Shown here: positions 1-8,865 of the stretch, piece by piece
How positions within the stretch are numbered: position 1 is the first letter of the stretch
Layout: each line of letters starts with the position of its first letter
NCBI GenBank assembly: GCA_963786225.1
Contig: CAWAYQ010000028.1
Span: forward strand, 124,001-188,000
Direction: 5' to 3'
Source of the DNA: Flaviflagellibacter sp963786225
GTDB taxonomy: Bacteria > Pseudomonadota > Alphaproteobacteria > Rhizobiales > Methylopilaceae
Length of the DNA: 64,000 nt
Position numbers and translations under genes: made by a program
Notes under the pieces: generated by a model
The model's database searches: none
Told to the model about the DNA's origin: nothing
What the model saw: the letters and a program-made list of their open reading frames with translations, nothing else

Positions 1-142
1 TGAACAAAGCAGCGGCGGCGGCCAACAAAGTCGGGCCGAGAATGAGCGCCTTCTTGTTCCACAAAGCGCGCCCGATTGTGCGCAGGTCGGCTTCCGCTGC
101 GGCTGTTTCGCCATCGCCAGATACTTCGTACACGCCGGCCAT
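1..142 (-). CDS. Wzz/GumC-like polysaccharide chain-length determinant, N-terminus only
   Basis: Only the first 47 codons lie in the window; the gene continues past position 1. The visible protein starts MAGVYEVSGDGETAAAEADL, followed by an RTIGRALWNKK stretch and then a hydrophobic segment (LILGPTLLAAAAALF). A short acidic cytoplasmic leader, a basic patch and a first membrane helix are how rhizobial ExoP/GumC-type polysaccharide co-polymerases begin. In that family the Wzz domain sits in the inner membrane and works with the Wza-type outer-membrane exporter to control chain length. The gene diverges from a wza-like gene about 150 bases away, which supports the call. The kinase domain that some members carry would be outside the window, so its presence is unknown. 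Confidence 0.6.
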   Translation of the reverse strand, partial: MAGVYEVSGDGETAAAEADLRTIGRALWNKKALILGPTLLAAAAALF

Positions 143-288
143 ATTCGGGAATCCTGAGCAGAAAACTCTCCCGCTGTTGTGCGCGATCATGGTTATGAAC
201 GCGTTAACTCCGTTTGCTGGGCCAAGGGTTTATTAACCATAGAGGAGCTATTCCGGAGGACATCGAAACGACTGCGAAAAGACGATCA

Positions 289-855
289 ATGTCGCGTGCC
301 TTGTCCCGGATTGTTCTTCTTGCTCTGGCGGCCACGTTCGGCGCCGGCGGCTGTGCCGCCGAAAGGCCGCGTCCGGCGCCCGGCCTGCCCGTCGAGACTC
401 CCTACATTCTCGGCAGCGGCGACCGGCTTCGGATAAACGTCTTCAACCAGCCGACCCTCTCCTCGACCTATGCGGTCGACGCCAGCGGCACGATAACCAT
501 GCCGCTGATCGGCCCGGTGGAGGCCGACGGACGCAGTACATATGAACTGAAAAAGGCGGTAGAGGCACGGCTCGCCAAAGATTATCTCCGAGACCCGAAT
601 GTATCAATCGAAGTCGATGCTTACAGGCCGTTCTTCATCTTCGGTGAAGTGACTCAGGGCGGCCAGTATGCCTACGTTGCCGGCATGACCGTCGAGCAGG
701 CCGTGGCGATCGCAGGCGGTTACACGCCGCGTGCCCAGCGCGACCGTGTGCAGCTTGCACGACGCGATGCGGCAGGCGTCGTCCGGTTGATGGTGCCGAT
801 GACCACGATCGTGCGCCCCGGCGACACTCTGTTCGTCAAGGAACGCTGGTTCTGA
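289..855 (+). CDS. Wza/GumB-type polysaccharide export lipoprotein
   Basis: A 188-residue outer-membrane polysaccharide export protein. I start it at ATG 289 because that gives a clean lipoprotein signal: a basic MSRALSR head, a hydrophobic core and a lipobox ending GAGGC, so the lipidated cysteine is about residue 22. The Poly_export domain follows (YILGSGDRLRINVF, then AVDASGTITMPLIGPV), and then one SLBB-like domain (FFIFGEVTQGGQYAYVAGMT). The protein is about half the length of E. coli Wza and matches the short GumB/ExoF-like subfamily. An upstream TTG at 214 would remove the signal peptide from the N-terminus and is rejected. The stop overlaps the next gene's ATG (TGATG), implying translational coupling with the glycosyltransferase. 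Confidence 0.85.
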   Translation: MSRALSRIVLLALAATFGAGGCAAERPRPAPGLPVETPYILGSGDRLRINVFNQPTLSSTYAVDASGTITMPLIGPVEADGRSTYELKKAVEARLAKDYLRDPNVSIEVDAYRPFFIFGEVTQGGQYAYVAGMTVEQAVAIAGGYTPRAQRDRVQLARRDAAGVVRLMVPMTTIVRPGDTLFVKERWF

Positions 856-2015
856 TGGCGGGCGTCTCCTCGCCGGAGAAGCCGCTGCGCATCCTCCATA
901 TCTTCCGCACTCCCGTCGGCGGCCTGTTCCGGCACGTCATGGACGTCGCCCGCGGCCAGATCGCGCGCGGACACGCGGTCGGCCTCCTGTGCGATTCGAC
1001 GACCGGCGGCGCGCGCGCCGAAGCCGCGATGCGCGAGATCGCGCCCCGGCTCGCGCTCGGGCTCACCCGCATCCCGATGACCCGCAATCCCGGACCGCGC
1101 GATATTGCGGCGCTGACGGCGGTGCGAAAACTCGTCCGCGAAAAAACGCCCGACATCCTTCACGGCCACGGCTCGAAGGGCGGCCTTTTCGCGCGGCTGC
1201 CCGCCTTTTTTGACGCCTCGTGGCCGGTTCGCATCTACACGCCCCATGGCGGCAGCTTCCACTTCGCGACGAACGCGCCGCGCGATCTTGCCTACCGCAC
1301 GGTCGAACGCGTTCTGGCAAGGCGCACCAGCCTGTTCTTGATGGAAAGCGCCTACATCGCCGCCCGCGCCGAACAGGACATCGGACCGATCCGGGCCCCG
1401 GTGCGCGTGGTCCGCAACGGCATCACCGAAGCGGAGTTCGAGCCTGTGGCGCCGGACGCCGACGCCGTGGATATTCTTTATCTCGGAGAGATGCGGGTGC
1501 TGAAGGGCGTCGATACGCTGCTCCTCGCCCTTGCCGGACTCAACCGGGAAAATCAGCACCTGACCGCACTTCTCATCGGCGCGGGACCGGACGAGGCGGC
1601 AATCCAGGCTCAGGCCGTGGCGCTTGGCCTATCCAAACAAGTCACCTTCGCCCCGCCCCGCCCCATCCGCGAAGCGCTCGCAAAGGCACGGCTGATGGTG
1701 ATGCCCTCGCGCGGCGAATCCCTTCCCTACGTCGTTCTCGAAGCGGCTGCCGCCGCGATGCCGCTGATCGCGACGAATGTCGGCGGCATTCCCGAAATTT
1801 TCGGCCCGCAGCAGAACCGGCTGATCTCGCCGTCGGACCCGGCGGCTCTGGCGGATGCCATCAAGGCCGCCCGAGCCGGCAATGCCACGGAAGACGCGGC
1901 GGCGCTCGCCGCCTATGTCCGCGCCAACTTCTCCTATGACGGCATGGTCGATAACGGCCTTGCTGCCTATCGTGCTGCTTTGGCGCCCAGCCCCGCCACT
2001 GCGATTTCCGGTTAA
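855..2015 (+). CDS. Glycosyltransferase family 4 (GT-B fold)
   Basis: A 386-residue GT-B glycosyltransferase, probably adding a sugar to the lipid-linked exopolysaccharide precursor on the cytoplasmic face. The N-terminal acceptor domain opens with LRILHIFRTPVGGLFRHV, containing the glycine-rich loop usual in GT4. The C-terminal nucleotide-sugar domain has LYLGEMRVLKGVDTLL and ends in an E-x7-E type motif, RGESLPYVVLEA, near residues 287-297, then IATNVGGIPEIF. It is the only elongating glycosyltransferase in this locus. Donor and acceptor cannot be inferred. It overlaps the export lipoprotein stop and precedes the initiating transferase by 67 bases. Confidence 0.85.
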   Translation: MAGVSSPEKPLRILHIFRTPVGGLFRHVMDVARGQIARGHAVGLLCDSTTGGARAEAAMREIAPRLALGLTRIPMTRNPGPRDIAALTAVRKLVREKTPDILHGHGSKGGLFARLPAFFDASWPVRIYTPHGGSFHFATNAPRDLAYRTVERVLARRTSLFLMESAYIAARAEQDIGPIRAPVRVVRNGITEAEFEPVAPDADAVDILYLGEMRVLKGVDTLLLALAGLNRENQHLTALLIGAGPDEAAIQAQAVALGLSKQVTFAPPRPIREALAKARLMVMPSRGESLPYVVLEAAAAAMPLIATNVGGIPEIFGPQQNRLISPSDPAALADAIKAARAGNATEDAAALAAYVRANFSYDGMVDNGLAAYRAALAPSPATAISG

Positions 2016-2082
2016 GCCTTCCTCTACGTCTTTGCCTCAATAGTGCTGGTCGCGCGCACGGACGCGCGGGGACCGAATTCGC

Positions 2083-3654
2083 ATGACCGTTCAGGATGCG
2101 CAGAGGAGGCAGGCAAAAAGCGGCTCGGGGGACAGACGCGTCGCCGCCCGCGACAGCGCGACCGACCGCCGCCGCACGCCCCGCTCGGAGAGCCGCAAGG
2201 CGCTGTCCGATCTTGCGCGCCAACTGTCCGAGGAGCCGATCCAGCCGAACCTTTCGCCCGTGGTGGTCGGCGGCGTGGCCCGATTCGGCGAGCTTGCGCT
2301 CATGCTCGCATCCGGCGCCACGGCGCTCGCACTGTTTTCGCCGGACGAAACGGATGCGTTCTGGCTCAACGCGCTTCTCATTCCCGCCGTCGTGATTTTC
2401 GCGGTGATCGGTTTCGAGGCGGCACATCTCTATTCCGCGGCGATGTTCCGCGCGCGCGGTCGGCAGATTGTTCAAGTCTTCGCGGCCTGGACCGCCGCGG
2501 CCCTCATTCCATTGGGCTGGGTGTCCGCCATCGGCCTCGGTGCCATGTCCGGAGATTGGCTCATCGGCTGGTGGGCACTCGGGCTCGTCGCGTTCGCCGC
2601 CGGACGGACCATTCTCCACATCCTCGTACGCCGCTGGACCCGCGCCGGGCGGCTTTCGCGCCGCACAGTCATCGTCGGCGGCGGCGCGGCCGGCGAAGAC
2701 CTCATCAACGCGATCCGTGCGGACACGACGACCGACGTGCAGATGCTGGGCGTGTTCGACGACCGCGAGGACAGCCGATCCCTTCACGTCGTGGCCGGCC
2801 TGCCGAAGCTCGGCACCGTGGATGATCTCATCGCGTTTGCACGGCGGACACGCATCGATCTCGTCATCTTCACGATTCCGGTCACCGCCGAAGCGCGCAT
2901 CCTCGAAATGCTCAAGAAGCTCTCGGTGCTGCCGGTCGACATCCGGCTTTCGGCGCATACCAACAAGCTCAAGTTTCGCCCGCGGTCGTATTCGTATGTC
3001 GGCGCCGTTCCGGTCATCGACATGCAGGACAAACCGATCGCCGATTGGGACGTCGTGGTGAAATGGCTGTTCGACCGCAGCGTCGGTTCGCTGATGTTCG
3101 TCGCGCTGTCGCCGGTGATGCTGCTGACCGCGCTCGCGATCAAACTCAACTCGAAGGGCCCGATCCTGTTCCACCAGAAGCGCTACGGCTTCAACAACGA
3201 GCTGATAGAGGTCTTCAAGTTCCGCTCGATGTATACGGACAAGACCGACCACACCGCGAGCAAGCTCGTGACGAAGGGCGATCCGCGCGTCACGCGCGTC
3301 GGCCGCTTCATCCGCAAGACGAGCCTCGACGAGCTTCCGCAGCTGTTCAACGTCGTCTTCGCGGGCAATCTGTCACTGGTCGGTCCGCGCCCGCACGCGA
3401 TCCACGCCAAGGCCGCGGAACGCCGCTATGACGAGGCGGTCGACGGCTATTTCGCGCGCCACCGCGTCAAGCCCGGCATTACGGGCTGGGCACAGGTCAA
3501 TGGCTGGCGCGGCGAGACGGACACCGCCGAGAAGATTCAGCACCGCGTCGAGCACGATCTCTATTACATCGAGAACTGGTCGGTGCTGCTCGATCTCGAA
3601 ATTCTCGTAAAGACGCCGGTCTCGCTGCTCTCCAAATCCGAAAACGCCTACTGA
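2083..3654 (+). CDS. Undecaprenyl-phosphate sugar phosphotransferase (WcaJ/ExoY family)
   Basis: A 523-residue polyprenyl-phosphate hexose-1-phosphate transferase that would start the polysaccharide repeat unit by moving sugar-1-phosphate onto undecaprenyl phosphate. A charged N-terminal tail of about 70 residues precedes several membrane helices (residues about 75-185). A Rossmann-like CoA-binding region follows (RRTVIVGGGAAGEDLINAI), and then the catalytic bacterial sugar transferase domain from about residue 325. That domain shows VFKFRSMYTD, RKTSLDELPQLFNV and GNLSLVGPRPHA, which are hallmarks of the family. The full-length five-helix form is WcaJ-like rather than the short ExoY form. The specific sugar is not known. 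It converges on the ligase gene with a 7-base overlap of 3' ends. Confidence 0.9.
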   Translation: MTVQDAQRRQAKSGSGDRRVAARDSATDRRRTPRSESRKALSDLARQLSEEPIQPNLSPVVVGGVARFGELALMLASGATALALFSPDETDAFWLNALLIPAVVIFAVIGFEAAHLYSAAMFRARGRQIVQVFAAWTAAALIPLGWVSAIGLGAMSGDWLIGWWALGLVAFAAGRTILHILVRRWTRAGRLSRRTVIVGGGAAGEDLINAIRADTTTDVQMLGVFDDREDSRSLHVVAGLPKLGTVDDLIAFARRTRIDLVIFTIPVTAEARILEMLKKLSVLPVDIRLSAHTNKLKFRPRSYSYVGAVPVIDMQDKPIADWDVVVKWLFDRSVGSLMFVALSPVMLLTALAIKLNSKGPILFHQKRYGFNNELIEVFKFRSMYTDKTDHTASKLVTKGDPRVTRVGRFIRKTSLDELPQLFNVVFAGNLSLVGPRPHAIHAKAAERRYDEAVDGYFARHRVKPGITGWAQVNGWRGETDTAEKIQHRVEHDLYYIENWSVLLDLEILVKTPVSLLSKSENAY

Positions 3655-4862
3655 GCGGGCCGCGCTCCGGCGGGGTAGCGAGGCCCCGGAGCGGCGATGC
3701 GCTGGGCGGCCGGCTTCAGATTGTAACCCCAGATAAGACCCATGAAGAGCCAGAGCGGGCGCCAATGCTCGCCCTCGTGCAAGGACGCGCACAAAACGGC
3801 TGAGAAAAAACACAGGAACAGAACGATCGGCAGCGGATCCGCCGTCGCCCGCTGATTGCGTATCGTGATCGCGACCGACAGGAAAAAGACCGAGACCCAG
3901 GCGAACCCGGCAACCCAGCCATAGCTTAGGAACGCGCCGATCCAGATATTGTGGATCGGCTCGACAAAGATTTTCGAGACCTGCAGCGCCCCGATCCCGC
4001 GCGGCGTCTCGAGAATAATCGGCAGCGCCCGCTCATAGCGTGCATAGCGGCCTTCCCGCCCGAGGTCATAGGACTTTGCGACCGTCAGGCGGTCGGAGAA
4101 TTTGGCGCTGAACTCGTCGCCGCCGAACTCGAGAAGCAGGCCCAGCAGGAGGCCAAGGGCTAGCGCGCCCGCGATCCCCGCCATGATGAGGCGTCCGGGC
4201 TGACGGCGATTGATATAGATGAGGTAGATGCCGCCGCACACGATGACCGCGCCGACGCCCGCGCGCGAAAACGCCAGCATCAGACCGAGCAGGATCAGCG
4301 CGAGCAAGGCCATAACGACAAGGCGGCGGCTCGTGTCCCGAAGAAGGTACATACAGATCAGGACGCCGGGCACGAGAGACGCGGCGAACATGTTCGGATC
4401 GCTGACGAACCCTTTCGCACGCGCATCCCAGGTCAAGAGTTCGAGGCCGGTAAAGAAGCCGACGATACCGAAGACCGAAGACACCGCGCAGGAGGCGACA
4501 TAGACCTTCAGAAATGTGCGGAATTGCGGCGTCCGCCAGCTCACCGCGGAAAAGCAGGCCGCCAGCGCGAGCAGCGCGACGAATGTCTTCTGCACGAGCT
4601 CGAACGGCACATCGACCTCGCCGAGGACGGGCAGCGTGGCGTAGATGAAGGACAGGATCCACGCCGACAGGAGAAGCAGGAGCAAAAGAAAATTGCTCGT
4701 GATCTTCTGGTTGACGAAGGGGCAAAGCGCGAGCGCGCCCGCGAAGGCGAGATCGACAGGCGATGGCTTGTCGAGCGTGTAGAACATCGCGAAGACGGCC
4801 ACGAAGAACACGAAGTTCCGCAACCGTCCGATCACGCCCAGGATGGGAATCGCCGTCTGCAT
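3648..4862 (-). CDS. O-antigen ligase/polymerase family membrane protein (Wzy/WaaL-like)
   Basis: A polytopic protein of about 404 residues with roughly ten hydrophobic helices and a large periplasmic loop around residues 240-330 containing the motif RYARYERALPIILETPRGIGALQV. Members of the Wzy_C/WaaL family polymerise or ligate undecaprenyl-linked glycans on the periplasmic face of the inner membrane, which fits the neighbouring export and initiation genes. I place the start at 4862 because GGAGG lies 7 bases upstream of that ATG. A longer version from 4904 lacks such a site. Whether it acts as polymerase or ligase cannot be separated by sequence. The 3' end overlaps the phosphotransferase gene by 7 bases in convergent orientation. 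Confidence 0.75.
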   Translation of the reverse strand: MQTAIPILGVIGRLRNFVFFVAVFAMFYTLDKPSPVDLAFAGALALCPFVNQKITSNFLLLLLLLSAWILSFIYATLPVLGEVDVPFELVQKTFVALLALAACFSAVSWRTPQFRTFLKVYVASCAVSSVFGIVGFFTGLELLTWDARAKGFVSDPNMFAASLVPGVLICMYLLRDTSRRLVVMALLALILLGLMLAFSRAGVGAVIVCGGIYLIYINRRQPGRLIMAGIAGALALGLLLGLLLEFGGDEFSAKFSDRLTVAKSYDLGREGRYARYERALPIILETPRGIGALQVSKIFVEPIHNIWIGAFLSYGWVAGFAWVSVFFLSVAITIRNQRATADPLPIVLFLCFFSAVLCASLHEGEHWRPLWLFMGLIWGYNLKPAAQRIAAPGPRYPAGARPAQ

Positions 4863-4920
4863 GGTTTCGCCTCCCCTCCGGTTTAGGCCGAGAGGGTTAA
4901 CCAATCTTAACCGTCACACG

Positions 4921-6435
4921 TCAGGTGCGGCGGACGATGCGAAAGCCGAGCCAGACCACGATCAGATAGACCACGCCTCCGGCGACGAGACGCAATGTGA
5001 CGGGCACAAGCTCCGGCACGCCGGGCGTGAGGCCGGAAAACCGCAGTGCATACGGCTCCAGCCCGACTAGTACCGCCGCCAGCGCGAACGTCGCCGCCAA
5101 AGCCACCGAGGCCATGCGGATCAATCTGCGGTCCGGCGCGAACATGCCGCGCCGCGCCAGCAGAAATGCGAGCAGCACCGCATTGACCCAGGCGCCTACC
5201 GCCGTCGCGAGCGCAAGACCGGCATGGGCGAGCGTGCCGACCAGCGCGATCTTCAGCGCGATATTGACCACGATCGATAGGCCGAGCGCCTTTACCGGCG
5301 TCGACGTGTCTCCGCGCGCATGAAACGCCGGCGTAAAGGCCCTGAGCGCGACGATGGCCGTCAATCCCACCGCATAGGCTTCGAGCGCCCGCGCCGACCC
5401 GAGAACCGCCGCCTGGTCGAACGCGCCGCGCGCGAACAGCAGGCCGAGCACTTGCTCGGACATGAGGAGGAACACCGCGACGCAGGGCAATGTCAGCACG
5501 ACGATGCCCTCGAGCGCCCGGTTCAGTCCGCGCCGCGCGCCCTGCTCGTCGCCGGCCGCCACCTTTTTCGACAGGTCCGGCAAAAGCACGACGCCGATCG
5601 CGATTCCGACCACGGCCAGAGGCAGCTGGTACAGACGATCGGCATAATAGAGATACGAAACCGAGCCCGACGGAAGGAAGCTCGCAATGATCGTGTCGGC
5701 GAACATCGCCAACTGCACGCCCGCCGATCCGACGACGGCCGGCCCGAACGCACGCAAGAATTTTCGCACGTCCGGAGTGAGTTCCGGCCGCGCGAGCCGC
5801 AGGGCCTCCCCGGCCTTTTTAAGATCGAGCAGCACATAGAAGAGCTGCGCCGCGCCCGAGACCAGGACACCCCAGGCCAGCGCATGCGCGGCGGTCGGAA
5901 ACCACGGCGCCATGACCAGAGCGGCTATCATGCAGATGTTGAGAAGGATCGGCGCCGCCGCGGCCGCGGCGAAGCGGCCGTGGGCGTTCAGCATCCCGGA
6001 CACAAGAGTCGTTACGGAAATAAGCGCTAGATATCCAAATGTTATGCGCGTTAGCTCAACCGTCGTGGCAAACTTTTCGGGGTCGTCGGCGAAGCCCGGC
6101 GCAAGCAAAGTCACGACCCAGGGCATGCCGAGCAGCGCCACGATCAGAAGCGCAATCTGCACAACAATGATGATCGAGCAGATCGTCCCGGCGAACCGCC
6201 GCGCGCCCTCGGCGCCGTCCGTGGTCAGCACCGACGCGTAGCGCGGCACGAAAGCGGCGTTGAACGCGCCTTCGGCAAAGATCGCCCGGAAATGGTTCGG
6301 CAGCCGGAATGCCACCATGAAGGCGTCGGCGAGTGGTCCGGCCCCTAGTAGAGCCGCCATCGCGATATCGCGCACGAAGCCGAACAGGCGCGAGACGAGC
6401 GTCAGCCCGCCGACCGAAGCCGCATTGCGCCACAC
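4921..6435 (-). CDS. murJ: MurJ (MviN) lipid II flippase
   Basis: A 504-residue MATE-like flippase of the MOP superfamily that moves lipid II across the inner membrane for peptidoglycan synthesis. The N-terminus carries the MurJ signature: GGLTLVSRLFGFVRDI, then GAGPLADAFMVAFRLPNHFR and IFAEGAFNAAFVP, with the conserved arginines and the DAF segment of the central cavity. About 14 hydrophobic segments follow across the expected length. It sits head-to-tail behind the O-antigen ligase gene (start 59 bases downstream of this stop), so a role in the neighbouring polysaccharide pathway cannot be excluded. The conserved motifs favour lipid II. Confidence 0.93.
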   Translation of the reverse strand: MWRNAASVGGLTLVSRLFGFVRDIAMAALLGAGPLADAFMVAFRLPNHFRAIFAEGAFNAAFVPRYASVLTTDGAEGARRFAGTICSIIIVVQIALLIVALLGMPWVVTLLAPGFADDPEKFATTVELTRITFGYLALISVTTLVSGMLNAHGRFAAAAAAPILLNICMIAALVMAPWFPTAAHALAWGVLVSGAAQLFYVLLDLKKAGEALRLARPELTPDVRKFLRAFGPAVVGSAGVQLAMFADTIIASFLPSGSVSYLYYADRLYQLPLAVVGIAIGVVLLPDLSKKVAAGDEQGARRGLNRALEGIVVLTLPCVAVFLLMSEQVLGLLFARGAFDQAAVLGSARALEAYAVGLTAIVALRAFTPAFHARGDTSTPVKALGLSIVVNIALKIALVGTLAHAGLALATAVGAWVNAVLLAFLLARRGMFAPDRRLIRMASVALAATFALAAVLVGLEPYALRFSGLTPGVPELVPVTLRLVAGGVVYLIVVWLGFRIVRRT

Positions 6436-6510
6436 CGTCGAATCCCTCCAGGAAATCCCCTGCCCGGTTTAGCGGGTCGAAGCGCGTCCGGCCAGAACGG
6501 CCGGCTGGGG

Positions 6511-6720
6511 TCAGGCTTTCTTCAGGAACTCGGTCTTGAGCACGAGGCCTTTGACCTTTTCAATCCGGCATTCGATCTCGGTCTCGCTGGAGAGGCGGAT
6601 GCCCTTGATCACCGTGCCGCGCTTTACGGTCACGGACGTGCCCTTCACCTTCAGATCCTTTATGACGGTGACGGTGTCGCCATCCACCAGAAGTGCCCCG
6701 TTCGAATCCCGCACTTCCAT
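6511..6720 (-). CDS. PhnA-like (YjdM) small protein, C-terminal domain only
   Basis: A 69-residue protein matching the C-terminal domain of the PhnA/YjdM family (VKDLKVKG-type KOW-like fold): DGDTVTVIKDLKVKGTSVTV, then KGIRLSSETEIECRI and KTEFLKKA. The N-terminal zinc ribbon of full-length YjdM (about 110 residues) is missing, as in many alphaproteobacterial members. The family was named for the phosphonate operon, but its function is not settled, so no reaction is claimed. The start lies 10 bases downstream of the probable true stop of the ion-channel gene, suggesting one transcript. Confidence 0.75.
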   Translation of the reverse strand: MEVRDSNGALLVDGDTVTVIKDLKVKGTSVTVKRGTVIKGIRLSSETEIECRIEKVKGLVLKTEFLKKA

Positions 6721-6730
6721 GTGATCCCGC

Positions 6731-7613
6731 CTATTTCTTCTTCTTGCGCTTGGCCGTCCCGGCCTGCGGCTTGGTCTCGGCCCCGGTGCGCTCCCGCCTT
6801 CAGAGCCGCGATGTCGCGGCGGATCGCGCGCAAGGTCGCGCCGATGTCCTCTTCGACTGCGCGCAGTTCTTCATCGCGCTGCTTGTCTTCTTCAACCGCG
6901 GCTTTGACGCCGCTCTGCATCGACTCGACGATCACCGCGACGACGAGATTCAGGATCGCGAAGGTCGCAATCAGCACGAACGGCACGAAGAACAGCCACG
7001 CCCAGGGATGCGTGGTCAGGACTTCGCGCATGATGTCCGGCCAACCCTCGAGGGTCAGGATCTGGAACATGGTCAGCAGCGAATTGCCGAGATCGCCGAA
7101 CCGCTCCGGATAGGTCGCGCCGAAGAGCTTGGTCGCGATCACCGCGCCGACGTAGAGAACGAGCGCGAGCAGCGCCGCGACTGAGGCCATCGACGGCAGC
7201 GCCCGCAGCAGTGCGTCGACCACGGCCCTGAGCGACGGCATCACCGACACCAGACGCAGCACCCGCAGCACGCGGAGCGCCCGCAGCGCCGACAGGCTTC
7301 CGCTCGCCGGCAGAAGCGCGACGCCGATCACCAGGAAGTCGAACACCGACCACGGATCTCGGAAAAACCTGACCGGCCCGAATATGCCGAGGCGGACGAC
7401 GATCTCGATCACAAAGACCCAGAGAATCACACCGTCGAGCAAGGCCAGCAAAGGCCCCGCCTGTTCGACCACGGGCGGTATCGCCTCCAGCCCGAAGACC
7501 ACGGCGTTGATGAGGATGAGGACGATAATCGCCGTCTGGAACGGCGGAGCGTCGAGAAAGGTCGTGAGACGGTCGCGCAGAGAGAACGTCGCGGGAGGGG
7601 AAGCGGCGGTCAT
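6731..7613 (-). CDS. NaChBac-type voltage-gated cation channel, +1 frameshift near its 3' end
   Basis: A one-domain, six-helix ion channel that would assemble as a tetramer in the inner membrane. The voltage sensor S4 reads RALRVLRVLRL with arginines at 111, 114, 117 and 120. The pore loop and filter read FQILTLEGWPD (T187-D193), and S6 is rich in aliphatics (FAILNLVVAVIVESM). A charged coiled-coil tail follows. Read directly, the frame runs on past the expected end into the PhnA gene. Removing one G from the GGG complementary to 6793-6795 gives a lysine-rich tail ending KRKKKK and a stop at 6731, a 293-residue protein. I start it at ATG 7613, since a longer version would overlap tRNA-Pro. 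The filter resembles calcium-preferring variants more than the TLESW sodium filter. Confidence 0.8.
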
Positions 7614-7642
7614 GGTTACCCTGGCAGGTATGAAAGCAATAA

Positions 7643-7720
7643 TGGTCGGGGCGGCGGGATTTGAACCCACGACCCCCTGTCCCCCAGACAGGTGCGCTAA
7701 CCGGGCTGCGCTACGCCCCG
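7643..7720 (-). tRNA. tRNA-Pro (anticodon GGG)
   Basis: The complement folds into a full cloverleaf: acceptor stem CGGGGCG paired with CGCCCCG, D arm, anticodon arm CCTGT/ACAGG with loop CTGGGGG (anticodon GGG, reading CCC and CCU proline codons), and a T arm GTGGG-TTCAAAT-CCCGC. The discriminator base is A, and a CCA end is encoded in the DNA at 7645-7643. It lies between the channel gene and the outer-membrane protein gene, in the same direction as both. Confidence 0.97.
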
Positions 7721-7927
7721 ACGCGGAAAGCCCTAGAGCATGAATGCGATTTTTGGAAGGATGGAATTCGTCTCATCCGAGGCTAGACACCAAACATAAC
7801 CGCAACAGCCGGAATTGGCCGCCCGGCGTAGCCCCCGAAGACAACGAGATGGGCTGGCGGCTGGTGCTGGCAAAGCTTGCCAGGCTGGTCGAAAGCGACT
7901 GAGCTGCGTCCCGAGCGGGCTCGTTCC

Positions 7928-8751
7928 CTAGAAGCGGAAGTTCACCCCGGCCTGAACCAGATCGAGACCGACATCCAGTTCCCGCGTTTCGAGGTCGAAG
8001 TTCGGAAGCATCTCGCCTTCGAGATCGAGGCCGCCGAGCTCGATATGCTGGTAGTCGAAGGAGAGTGAGATCTTATCCGTCAGGGCATATTCGGCGCCGA
8101 GCCCAAGAGTTACGCCGAAGACCCTCTCGCGGCCGTAAAATTTCGCTGAGGAAGCTCGTGCCCTGATCGCCCGAAGTGTGGCATCCCAACGGCTGCGATA
8201 GCGTTGACGTAGGCCGTGGCCTTCGCGACCGCGAGACCGGCCGATCCGAACACCAGCAATCTGTCGAACGCCATGCCCGCCCGGCCGCGAAACGTCGTCA
8301 CGGTCCCGATGGCGAAGAACGTATCCTCGAGCATCATGCCGTCCGCGATTTCTCCCGTCGAGGTCGTCTCACCGAGAAAGCCTCCTAATGAGACCTCGGA
8401 GGCATCGAAACTCACGCGCGTCGCGGCGGCCTCGATGCCGAAAACGAAACGCCCGTTCTGCCAGTTGTAGCCGGCCTGGAATCCGTTCACGAAGCCGTCG
8501 GTGTCGATCACAGCGCAGCCGCAGTTCGAAGTTTCGGCAAGGGAGAAAAATTCGTCGAGCGAGATTACGCCGGGCCCGGTGCTCGCCTGAAACTCATCGC
8601 CGAAGAAATCGACGACCGTCTCGTGTCCGTCGAAATCCGTTGAGCCGTATCCGGCCCGCGCGCCGAAATAGAAGCCGGACCAGTCATGCGCGGAGACGCC
8701 CGAAATCGAGGCAAGCATAAAAAGCGCCGCGAGCCGCCAGATCCGAAACAT
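7928..8751 (-). pseudogene. Omp25/Omp31-like outer-membrane beta-barrel protein, frameshifted
   Basis: A porin-like small beta-barrel gene whose reading frame is broken. The N-terminal part has a signal peptide (MFRIWRLAALFMLASISGVSA) followed by DWSGFYFGARAGYG, the usual start of the Omp25/Omp31 family. The frame hits a stop at 8110. The barrel's C-terminus is present in another frame, reading GVTLGLGAEYALTDKIS and ending VGLDLVQAGVNFRF with the terminal aromatic residue typical of outer-membrane proteins and a TAG at 7928. Two single-base insertions would explain it, one in CCC 8185-8187 and one in the A/T run 8137-8143; removing both gives a continuous barrel of about 273 residues. Total length is one base short of a multiple of three, as expected for two insertions. 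It may be a sequence error rather than a dead gene. Confidence 0.8.
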
Positions 8752-8865
8752 GAAAACATGCCCCCGGGATTGGGGGCACTCTAGGGCTGTACGGCGATGG
8801 AGTCTGTGACTGAGCGGCCACTATCCCCATCTGCCTTGGCCCATCTGATTTGAACGGAAGCGTTC

